From an archaeon MnTg01 (GTDB lineage Archaea > Thermoproteota > Nitrososphaeria > Nitrososphaerales > Nitrosopumilaceae): a stretch of 5,231 nucleotides of DNA. The stretch covers positions 1 through 5,231 of the forward strand of contig BFAR01000122.1 of assembly GCA_008974855.1 (NCBI GenBank), in the 5' to 3' direction. The position numbers were made by a program, and so were the translations under genes. Below the pieces are notes generated by a model that was not told where the DNA came from, searched no databases, and saw only the letters and a list, made by a program, of their open reading frames with translations. Positions 1-5,230 of this stretch are shown here, one piece after another; the first letter of the stretch is position 1; every line of letters starts with the position of its first letter.

Positions 1-907
1 TTCCTAGATGAGGTAAAAGTCCCCAATCTAACAAAGTTTCAGCTCTTTTAATTTGGAATTCTTCTAACATTCCTGGTGCAATTCGCTTGCTAATGTAAAC
101 AATAGCATCCTTTGAAGTTGGAACATCGCCAGCTTTCTCAAAAGATCCTTCAAGTTCATTTTGAATTGTATCTACAAGAGATACTGCAGCTGCAATTTCT
201 TTGTCAGATTCTAATGCAAGTGCTCGCATTAAAGTAACTACAGGAATATCAACAGGAGAACCTGGGATTCTTGCTACAATTAGACCGTCGGCTTTCATCA
301 TTAACTCAAGTTTTGCACGATAACCTACAATTGATGAATAAACTTTAGCTTTGAAAACAATGTTTCCTCCAACTTTATCTTTATCGACAATTATTTTGTT
401 GTATGAAAGATCCTCCAAGCCAACAATTACTCTCTCAGAACCATTAATGATAAAATAACCACCAGGGTCACGAGGATCTTCTCCATGTTCAATTAATTTT
501 TGTTCAGAAAAGTTGTGTAAAATACATGCGTTGGATCTTATCATCACAGGAATATCGCCTATGTGTACAAAACGAGACTCTAAGATTTTACCATCTTCTA
601 CTACACTTGCCTCCATCATCACCGGAGCAGAATATGAAACGTTTCGTAATCTTGCTTCTGCGGGAGTTATGTGAGTTATAGAACCATCAAGTTCCATCAT
701 TCTTGGCTGTTGAAGTTTTATTTTACCAAGTTGAATCTTATATGGATACTCTGCATTTTCAATTTCAATTTGGCCTACTTCATTAATGATACTTTGTAAT
801 CCTCTTTCTAAAAATTCGTCAAAAGAATTTAGATGCTGTCGTGCAATACCCTCTCTTTTTAGAATATCTTGAATAATTGGCCAACGGTTATTGGATGAAT
901 GTACCAT
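1..907 (-). CDS. rpoB: DNA-directed RNA polymerase subunit B (RPB2 homolog), N-terminal part, cut by window edge
   Basis: This is the second-largest subunit of archaeal RNA polymerase, which forms one wall of the DNA cleft and part of the catalytic centre. About 302 codons are present and the rest lies beyond the left edge. The frame starts at ATG 907-905 and begins MVHSSNNRWPII. Family landmarks, seen by translating the minus strand, are RQHLNSFDEFLERGLQ (about residues 23-38), PAEARLRNVSYSAPVMME in the protrusion domain, IGDIPVMIRSNACILH, and the strongly conserved GEDPRDPGGYFIINGSERVI (from about residue 141). The later residues would belong to the lobe domain. The catalytic and clamp regions are not in the window. 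Its ATG shares one base with the TAA of rpoH (TAATG), so the two are almost certainly cotranscribed and translationally coupled. Whether the full gene is fused or split into B'/B'' cannot be seen here. Identification is very secure. Confidence 0.97.
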   Translation of the reverse strand, partial: MVHSSNNRWPIIQDILKREGIARQHLNSFDEFLERGLQSIINEVGQIEIENAEYPYKIQLGKIKLQQPRMMELDGSITHITPAEARLRNVSYSAPVMMEASVVEDGKILESRFVHIGDIPVMIRSNACILHNFSEQKLIEHGEDPRDPGGYFIINGSERVIVGLEDLSYNKIIVDKDKVGGNIVFKAKVYSSIVGYRAKLELMMKADGLIVARIPGSPVDIPVVTLMRALALESDKEIAAAVSLVDTIQNELEGSFEKAGDVPTSKDAIVYISKRIAPGMLEEFQIKRAETLLDWGLLPHLG

Positions 908-1158
908 TAGGTTTCAACCACATATCGATAATAGATACTTTCACCAGCTGTTGGACTTTTTCTTGAAATTTTGATCATATCACCTGGTTTTACACCAAGA
1001 CCTATGATTGCAGGATCATTTACAAAAATTAATGGTAATTCAGTTGGCGTACAATTGAAATCTTTTAGGACTTGGTGAGCTTCTTTTATTGTCATTATCT
1101 CATGTGTTGGAACATAGACATGATCTGGAACAAGAACAGGGTTTTTCTTAGATGCCAA
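907..1158 (-). CDS. rpoH: DNA-directed RNA polymerase subunit H (RPB5 C-terminal domain homolog)
   Basis: This is a small RNA polymerase subunit that binds at the jaw, equivalent to the C-terminal domain of eukaryotic RPB5. The hallmarks are VPDHVYVPTHEIMT near the N-terminus, GVKPGDMIKISRKSPTAGES and the ending YYRYVVET; the KSPTAGE..YYR signature is diagnostic. I place the start at TTG 1158-1156, giving 83 residues beginning MASKKNPVLVPDH, which is normal for archaeal RpoH. A strong Shine-Dalgarno sequence, GGAGG (minus strand 1170-1166), lies 7 bases before this TTG. A longer reading from ATG 1182 (91 residues) is open, but it would translate the ribosome binding site itself as Gly-Gly, and its extra residues MLLLGGVF do not resemble the family. 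The stop TAA (909-907) overlaps the rpoB start by one base. It is the first gene of the RNA polymerase operon and is served by a TATA box near 1234-1245. Confidence 0.95.
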   Translation of the reverse strand: MASKKNPVLVPDHVYVPTHEIMTIKEAHQVLKDFNCTPTELPLIFVNDPAIIGLGVKPGDMIKISRKSPTAGESIYYRYVVET

Positions 1159-1165
1159 AAACACT

Positions 1166-1170
1166 CCTCC
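1166..1170 (-). promoter_or_regulatory. Shine-Dalgarno site deciding the rpoH start
   Basis: The minus strand reads GGAGG here, complementary to the 3' end of archaeal 16S rRNA. It is followed by AGTGTTT (7 bases) and then TTG. That spacing supports the TTG at 1158 over the ATG at 1182 upstream or the GTG at 1164, which would be only one base away. The three surface-protein genes in the window show no such site. Confidence 0.8.
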
Positions 1171-1231
1171 TAAGAGTAACATTAGCTGTAAGCATCAATA
1201 ATTCACACAAACTGAAAAAAATCACCGAGAG

Positions 1232-1247
1232 GTTAATATATATCTAA
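1232..1247 (-). promoter_or_regulatory. TATA-box promoter of the rpoH-rpoB operon
   Basis: The minus strand contains TTAGATATATATTAAC, a strong archaeal TATA element. With the usual 25 or so bases from box to start, transcription would begin near 1212-1216. That leaves a leader of about 55 bases ahead of the TTG start, long enough to carry the GGAGG ribosome binding site. The position is inferred from sequence only. Confidence 0.65.
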
Positions 1248-1298
1248 TCTGGAAAGCAGGACATAATTTGCAGTTTTAGTCAAAAAATTTTTCCGTAA

Positions 1299-1312
1299 AG
1301 TTAAATAGTATT
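1299..1312 (+). promoter_or_regulatory. TATA-box promoter of the first PEFG surface gene, probably leaderless
   Basis: The sequence AGTTAAATAGTATT places AAATAG 29 bases ahead of ATG 1332, preceded by a purine-rich stretch (GTAAAG) that could serve as the BRE. Transcription would start at or within a few bases of the ATG, and no Shine-Dalgarno site is present, so the mRNA is probably leaderless. The same AAATAGT string stands 30 bases ahead of the second surface gene. Confidence 0.6.
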
Positions 1313-1331
1313 ATTAAGCCCGATATTCACG

Positions 1332-2177
1332 ATGAGTACTCATCTAAAAGCATTCACCCTGTTTGCAATTCTTATTGCAAGTATTGGGGGAGGATCAGCT
1401 TTTGCACAAATACCAGATAAGTTTGGACCAGGGGAATCCGTAATTGTTACAACAGATAAGGAATCTTATGGCAATGGGGATGTTATAGTAATCTCTGGTG
1501 AAGTTAGTGCGCTTTATTCAGGTACTCCAATTACTCTACGAGTTATTGCAGCTAATGGCAATGTTGTAGGTATTGAACAACTTGATGTAAGTGCCGACAA
1601 GACTTTTGGCATAGAATTATCCAGTGGTGGACCACTTTGGAAATCTACAGGCGAATATACTGTATATGTCCAATATGGTAGTCCAAACAGATCAACTGAG
1701 ATAACATTTCAGTTTGGTGGCCCTGGTGGCGGTTCAACTGGTGGACCTTCCGGACCAACTATAGGTGTGGATAGAACCAGTTTTGTGCTAAGCTATTCAA
1801 TTACTGGAGGCAATGTCCTTAGCGTTACTCCCGATGATGAAGCAAATTCATTAATCATTGGAATCTCTACAACAAGTGATGGAGAATTAACCATTACATT
1901 ACCAAGAGATTTAATTGACGCTATTGGTCCTGATGGAAGTGAAGATACTTTCTTCGTTCTAATTGATGGAGAAGAGGTAGACTTTGATGAAACAACAACC
2001 TCTACTGATAGGACTTTGACGATTCCTTTCCCAGATGGAGCTGAAGAAATTGAGATTATTGGATCCTTTGTGATTCCAGAATTTGGAACAATTGCAGCAC
2101 TTGTTCTGGCAATTGCGATCATATCCATAATTGCAGTGTCTTCAAAGACAAAACTAAGCATCTTACCAAAATACTAA
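1332..2177 (+). CDS. Secreted PEFG-CTERM surface protein, paralog 1
   Basis: This is an exported protein of unknown function, 281 residues, probably displayed on the cell surface. Residues 1-25 form a Sec signal peptide: His/Lys at 4-6, a hydrophobic core, and a likely cut after SAFA (A25). Residues about 36-129 look like an Ig-like beta-sandwich (DKESYGNGDVIVISGEV, SGTPITLRV, GPLWKSTGEYTVYVQYG). A Gly/Pro/Ser linker follows at 129-142. A second conserved beta-rich domain covers about 148-245 and contains LPRDLIDA and FFVLIDGEEVDF. The tail is IEIIGSFVIPEFG (PEFG at 249-252), then one membrane segment (about 253-270) and a short basic end, SSKTKLSILPKY. This tripartite tail matches the thaumarchaeal PEFG-CTERM signal, thought to be processed by an archaeosortase. 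It has no cysteines and one N-glycosylation sequon (NRS, 119-121). It is the first of three tandem paralogs and looks independently transcribed. Confidence 0.9.
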   Translation: MSTHLKAFTLFAILIASIGGGSAFAQIPDKFGPGESVIVTTDKESYGNGDVIVISGEVSALYSGTPITLRVIAANGNVVGIEQLDVSADKTFGIELSSGGPLWKSTGEYTVYVQYGSPNRSTEITFQFGGPGGGSTGGPSGPTIGVDRTSFVLSYSITGGNVLSVTPDDEANSLIIGISTTSDGELTITLPRDLIDAIGPDGSEDTFFVLIDGEEVDFDETTTSTDRTLTIPFPDGAEEIEIIGSFVIPEFGTIAALVLAIAIISIIAVSSKTKLSILPKY

Positions 2178-2201
2178 GATCTTCATCTTTTTTCATTTTT
2201 T
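2178..2201 (+). terminator. T-rich terminator after paralog 1
   Basis: Directly after the TAA is a C/T-rich stretch ending in two runs of six T (2188-2193 and 2196-2201) separated by CA. Archaeal polymerase terminates at such U-tracts without needing a hairpin. Almost the same sequence follows paralog 2 at 3119-3140, including the CATC before the first T run, which points to duplication of gene plus 3' flank. Confidence 0.65.
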
Positions 2202-2220
2202 AAATATACATAAATAGTCA
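2200..2220 (+). promoter_or_regulatory. TATA-box promoter of paralog 2, probably leaderless
   Basis: Two overlapping AT-rich candidates are present: TAAATATA (2201-2208) and ATAAATAGT (2210-2218). The second lies 30 bases ahead of ATG 2242 when counted from AAATAG, which suits transcription starting at or next to the ATG. No Shine-Dalgarno sequence precedes the ATG. The promoter starts within the T-rich terminator of paralog 1, so the intergenic space (64 bases) is filled by these two elements. Confidence 0.6.
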
Positions 2221-2241
2221 TTTTACTCAACCGCAAACAAG

Positions 2242-3117
2242 ATGAATACACGTACGTCGTATGTGGCAATTGCCATAATAGCCGCAGTATTTGCAACGTC
2301 AACTTCAACGGTATATGCGGGAACTTTCGATGAGGAAGCTTGCCCAGATTGTGGTGGTGATGATATATACGTAAAACAGAATTTATCACTACAAAATGAT
2401 ATACCAATTACCATTTGGACTGATGAAGCTCAATACGATCATAATTCTGTGATTGTTGTGGAAGGTACAGTAGCAAATATTAGATCTAGTACTGAAATAG
2501 GCCTAATAGTTATTGGTCCACCACCATTTAACAACAGAATTACAATAGCCCAAATCCCCGTTGCTAGTGATGGAACATGGAAAACCACGCTAAATACTGC
2601 AGGTGAAAATTGGAAATACGACGGTACCTATACTATCAAAGTAACATACGGACATCAAGAAGTAAACAACAGAGCTCTAATTGCGTTGACTGGTGGAATT
2701 GACAGAATTGGTGCCGGATGTGGCCCAGGCGAATTATCTGCAAGCGGAACATGCATTCCATACACTATCACAGGTAATGGAATTGTATCTGGTGCAGTCT
2801 TTAGTGCAACAAGTAATTCTCTAACAGTACAGATTAGTAGTTTAGGGATGGATGGAACACTTACTATTAATCCATCCACAGATGCAATCAAAGGTATCTT
2901 CATGGTCCTTGTAGATGGTGAAGAATGGGATGACGTAGAGATTAATGGAAACCAAGTAACTGTTGACTTCCCTGCTGGAACTACCGAGATAGAAATCATT
3001 GGTACCTTCGCAATCCCAGAGTTTGGCACAATTGCAGCACTAATTCTTGTAGTCGCAATTATATCAATAATTGTTGTAACTTCAAGAACAAGATTGAACG
3101 TATTACAAAGATACTAA
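2242..3117 (+). CDS. Secreted PEFG-CTERM surface protein, paralog 2, with four cysteines
   Basis: This is an exported 291-residue protein of unknown function. Residues 1-26 form a signal peptide with a likely cut after STVYA. Next comes an acidic cysteine-containing segment, DEEACPDCGGDD (C34, C37), then an Ig-like domain at about 52-150 (TDEAQYDHNSVIVVEGTV, WKYDGTYTIKVTYG), equivalent to that of paralog 1. The linker at about 151-175 carries C160 and C171 (CGPGELSASGTC). The second conserved domain, about 176-252, contains FMVLVDGEEWDD but lacks the LPR..IDA stretch of its neighbours. The end is IEIIGTFAIPEFG (PEFG at 259-262), a membrane segment at about 263-280 and the basic tail SRTRLNVLQRY, close to that of paralog 1. 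The cysteines are absent from both neighbours and could form disulfides or bind metal outside the cell; this is inference. One sequon is seen (NLS, 47-49). Confidence 0.9.
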   Translation: MNTRTSYVAIAIIAAVFATSTSTVYAGTFDEEACPDCGGDDIYVKQNLSLQNDIPITIWTDEAQYDHNSVIVVEGTVANIRSSTEIGLIVIGPPPFNNRITIAQIPVASDGTWKTTLNTAGENWKYDGTYTIKVTYGHQEVNNRALIALTGGIDRIGAGCGPGELSASGTCIPYTITGNGIVSGAVFSATSNSLTVQISSLGMDGTLTINPSTDAIKGIFMVLVDGEEWDDVEINGNQVTVDFPAGTTEIEIIGTFAIPEFGTIAALILVVAIISIIVVTSRTRLNVLQRY

Positions 3118-3146
3118 AATCTCCATCTTTTTCATTTTTTATTTTT
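3118..3146 (+). terminator. T-rich terminator after paralog 2
   Basis: After the TAA comes ATCTCCATC and then T runs at 3128-3132, 3135-3140 and 3142-3146. The first two thirds match the terminator after paralog 1 almost base for base. No hairpin is needed for archaeal termination at U-tracts. Confidence 0.65.
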
Positions 3147-3166
3147 AATTAACAATTAATTAGTAA

Positions 3167-3180
3167 AGAAAATATACAAT
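3167..3180 (+). promoter_or_regulatory. Probable TATA box of paralog 3
   Basis: The sequence AGAAAATATACAAT has AAATATA starting 30 bases before ATG 3200, which again would put transcription at or very near the start codon. It differs from the AAATAGT box of paralogs 1 and 2. An AT-rich stretch further up (TTTTTAATTAAC, from 3142) is a weaker alternative. Confidence 0.5.
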
Positions 3181-3191
3181 TGAAATATCAG

Positions 3192-3200
3192 ATGGATTAA
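3192..3200 (+). other. Two-codon reading frame (Met-Asp-stop) overlapping the paralog 3 start
   Basis: The sequence ATGGATTAATG holds a minimal reading frame, ATG GAT TAA, whose stop shares its last base with the ATG of paralog 3. If the transcript begins at or before 3192, a ribosome could start here, stop after two codons and restart on the main ATG. It may equally be chance, because the predicted transcription start falls close to 3196-3200. Confidence 0.25.
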
Positions 3201-4006
3201 TGAAACGATATTTCATATTTTCACTAGTGATATCGGCATTATTTGTTACGTCAATGACCGCATATGCACAAAGTCAGTTAATTTTCGTTGAAACCTCTCA
3301 AAATGCATATGAAGAAGGAGATACAATTGTAGTTTCTGGAAATGTTACATCAATTATTTCAGGCACTCCAATAACTCTTCAAATTTTTCGTGAAGGAAAT
3401 TTGGTAGACATTGCTCAAGTTGAAATAGCACAAGATGGTAATTACGCGCATACCTTCATTGCCAAAGGTCCACTATGGCAAAAAGATGGGAGTTACATTG
3501 TTAGAGCATTTTATGGAACTTCAACAATTGAAACTGGTTTTGAATTTTATAGTAAACAGACATTAATAGAAACTACAGATATTTTTGAAGTAGACGCAGG
3601 AAGTTATGGTACATTTGATATAGATTATACGGTTAGGGGTGCAACAGTAAAAGAGATGATAGTTGATTCAGAGATTTTTGCTTTAATTGTAATTTTAGAA
3701 ACAGATGATGATGGAGCTATAACATTGGAACTTCCGCGTGAATCAATTGATGCAACGATAATGGATGGCCAAGATGATGATTTTATCATTCTAATTGATG
3801 GTATTGAAGTTCCATATAGAGAAATTTCAACTAATGCAGATTCTAGAACAATTACCATCGAATTCGAAGAAGGAGATTCAGATATTGAAATAATTGGCAC
3901 GTTTGTGATTCCTGAATTTGGGAGTATAGTAATGATTATTCTAGTTATTGGAATTGTTTCAACAATATTCCTATCATCAAAATACAGAATTCCAATTAAA
4001 ATCTAA
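3200..4006 (+). CDS. Secreted PEFG-CTERM surface protein, paralog 3
   Basis: This is an exported 268-residue protein of unknown function. Residues 1-23 are a signal peptide (KR at 2-3, hydrophobic core, likely cut after TAYA). Residues about 26-117 form the Ig-like domain (AYEEGDTIVVSGNVTSI, SGTPITLQIF, GPLWQKDGSYIVRAFYG), which is closer to paralog 1 than to paralog 2. The second domain, about 137-232, includes LELPRESIDATIMDG, DDDFIILIDGIEV and TITIEFEEG. The ending is IEIIGTFVIPEFG (PEFG at 238-241), a membrane segment at about 242-258 and the basic tail SSKYRIPIKI. The second domain is rich in Asp/Glu (TDDDG, DGQDDD), which could suit calcium binding; this is only suggested by composition. 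It has no cysteines and one sequon (NVT, 48-50). The membrane segment and tail differ clearly from those of paralogs 1 and 2. It is convergent with the desulfurase gene, 13 bases apart, without a strong terminator. Confidence 0.9.
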   Translation: MKRYFIFSLVISALFVTSMTAYAQSQLIFVETSQNAYEEGDTIVVSGNVTSIISGTPITLQIFREGNLVDIAQVEIAQDGNYAHTFIAKGPLWQKDGSYIVRAFYGTSTIETGFEFYSKQTLIETTDIFEVDAGSYGTFDIDYTVRGATVKEMIVDSEIFALIVILETDDDGAITLELPRESIDATIMDGQDDDFIILIDGIEVPYREISTNADSRTITIEFEEGDSDIEIIGTFVIPEFGSIVMIILVIGIVSTIFLSSKYRIPIKI

Positions 4007-4019
4007 ATCAAATTTCTAA

Positions 4020-5177
4020 TTAAAAACCATATTTATCTTTGAGAGGGGAAAAGGCTCTGAGTTCCTTTACAACTATTTTTAATATATCTACAGTTTTTTC
4101 TATTTCTAAATCAGTGTTCAATATTCCGACAGTTAACCTTAGTGAGCCAGTTATTTGATCATGAGAAAATCCCATGGCTTTGAGAACATGAGATTCTTTT
4201 TGAATATGAACTGAACATGCAGAACCTGTAGAGGCAGCAATTCCATTTTCATCTAGTTTGATAATAAGATCCTCCCCATTTACTCCAAGGAATGTAAAGT
4301 GGGCATTATTTGGGATTCTTTTTTGTTGATGTCCATTAAATGTGACATGGGGAATTTCATTCATTACTTTAGTGATTAAATTTCTTTGAAGATTTTTCAT
4401 ATAAGAAATGTTTTTTTGCATATTTTCTTTTGCAAGTTCACAGGCTTTTCCAAATCCTACAATGCTTGCAACATTTTCTGTACCAGATCTCATCCCACGT
4501 TCCTGCCCTCCACCATAAATGTAAGGTTGAATTTCAATCCCATTTCTGATGTATAAAGCACCTACGCCTTTTGGTCCATTAATTTTATGAGAAGATAAGG
4601 ATAACAGATCAATACCTAGTTTTTTCACATCCAAATCTACTTTGCCAATTGCCTGTACTACATCAGAATGAAAAACTATATTTTTTTGATGACAGATTTT
4701 AGATATTTCTTGAATAGGTTGAATTGTACCTACTTCATTATTTGCAAACATTATACTTACAAGACAAGTTTCTCCTGAAATTGAACTTTCAATATCTTTT
4801 GGATTAACTAAACCTGTGTCATTAACAGGAATGTAGGTAATTTCAAATCCTTCTTTTTCAAGTGTTTTACATGGTTCCAATATCGCATCATGTTCAATAG
4901 AAGATATGATCAAGTGATTGCCTTTTTTTGCATGAGAAATTCCAAAGAGTGCCGTATTGTTCGATTCAGTACCACCTGAAGTAATTAGGATTTCTTTTGG
5001 TTCAGCATTTATCAAATAAGCTATTTGCTTTCTTGCATTTTGAATTGCTCTTAGTGCAGTTCTGCCATATTTGTGAATTGAAGAAGGGTTGCCGAATTGA
5101 TCCTGTAAAAAAGGGATCATTTCCTCTAGTACTTCGTTGTGAATTGGAGTTGATGCAGCGTTATCTAGATAAATCAA
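4020..5177 (-). CDS. iscS: Cysteine desulfurase, NifS/IscS type (group I)
   Basis: This PLP enzyme converts cysteine to alanine and passes the sulfur as a persulfide to Fe-S cluster assembly or tRNA thiolation in the cytoplasm. The 385-residue protein is complete. It starts with the family opening YLDNAASTP (residues 3-11), followed by TSGGTESNN (66-74, PLP phosphate site), EHDA (H96), FANNEVG (144-150), HSDVVQ (D172, Q175), the Schiff-base lysine in SSHKINGPKG (K198), GGGQERGMRSGTEN (222-235) and the mobile loop STGSACS with catalytic C321. The GSAC loop, rather than a GHHC-type loop, puts it in group I. The start is TTG 5177-5175: the codon just before it in frame is TGA, and the next Met (residue 20) would lose LDNAAST. 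The C-terminus stops at SPLKDKYGF, shorter than the IscU-binding tail of bacterial IscS. The upstream gene overlaps the start by 4 bases. The symbol is by family only; nifS would be equally fair. Confidence 0.95.
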   Translation of the reverse strand: MIYLDNAASTPIHNEVLEEMIPFLQDQFGNPSSIHKYGRTALRAIQNARKQIAYLINAEPKEILITSGGTESNNTALFGISHAKKGNHLIISSIEHDAILEPCKTLEKEGFEITYIPVNDTGLVNPKDIESSISGETCLVSIMFANNEVGTIQPIQEISKICHQKNIVFHSDVVQAIGKVDLDVKKLGIDLLSLSSHKINGPKGVGALYIRNGIEIQPYIYGGGQERGMRSGTENVASIVGFGKACELAKENMQKNISYMKNLQRNLITKVMNEIPHVTFNGHQQKRIPNNAHFTFLGVNGEDLIIKLDENGIAASTGSACSVHIQKESHVLKAMGFSHDQITGSLRLTVGILNTDLEIEKTVDILKIVVKELRAFSPLKDKYGF

Positions 5178-5230
5178 TCAGCTATTACGTTAATCTTCCC
5201 AGATTTGTATCCTTCTTGATCTATTAATAC
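5174..5230 (-). CDS. C-terminal end of an unidentified gene upstream of the desulfurase
   Basis: One minus-strand frame is open from the right edge and ends VLIDQEGYKSGKINVIAD, with TGA at 5176-5174. The other two frames contain early stops (TAA TAG near the edge; TAA at about 5192-5190). Its stop overlaps the TTG of the cysteine desulfurase as TTGA, the counterpart of the common ATGA overlap, so the two genes are probably in one operon with coupled translation. Eighteen residues are too few to name the protein. A partner in sulfur or cofactor metabolism would fit the context, but nothing in the visible residues shows it. Confidence 0.6.
   Translation of the reverse strand, partial: VLIDQEGYKSGKINVIAD

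Larger units (their letters stand above)
1332..4006 (+). repeat. Tandem array of three paralogous surface-protein genes
   Basis: The three genes share order of parts (signal peptide, Ig-like domain, linker, second domain, IEIIG.F.IPEFG, membrane segment), direction and spacing (64 and 82 bases apart). This is the footprint of old tandem duplication. Similarity is at the protein level, with only short identical DNA stretches such as ACAATTGCAGCACT in the tails of copies 1 and 2, so the duplication is not recent. Confidence 0.8.

Noticed and set aside
1281..1295. Small A/T palindrome (AAAAATTTTT) as an operator between the divergent promoters
   Set aside because: Such strings are expected by chance in DNA this AT-rich, and no second copy with matching spacing is present near the other promoters.
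1719..1758. Gly/Pro-rich linker of paralog 1 as a collagen-like or low-complexity repeat
   Set aside because: It is only about 14 residues without periodic Gly-X-Y, so it is simply a flexible linker between the two domains.
1793..2161. 122-codon open frame antisense to paralog 1 (and a 124-codon one at 2655-3029 and a 91-codon one at 3625-3900 opposite paralogs 2 and 3)
   Set aside because: They lie opposite genes with clear signal peptides and PEFG tails, at the same relative place in each copy, and mirror the conserved protein region. Their repetition follows from paralogy of the sense strand; no promoter or ribosome binding site is seen.
2341..2364. CPDCGG in paralog 2 as a zinc ribbon
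   Set aside because: Only one CxxC is present there, the second cysteine pair is spaced ten residues apart and over 120 residues away, and the protein is exported, so a classic zinc ribbon is unlikely.
2183..2407. Minus-strand frame with a run of four histidines, and an overlapping one at 2223-2414
   Set aside because: The histidines arise from the antisense of GGTGGTGATGAT coding for Gly-Gly-Asp-Asp in paralog 2. There is no family resemblance, and both frames overlap the signal-peptide coding region.
4997..5227. 76-codon plus-strand frame opposite the desulfurase N-terminus
   Set aside because: It is a shadow of the highly conserved desulfurase opening; the translated sequence shows no recognisable domain.
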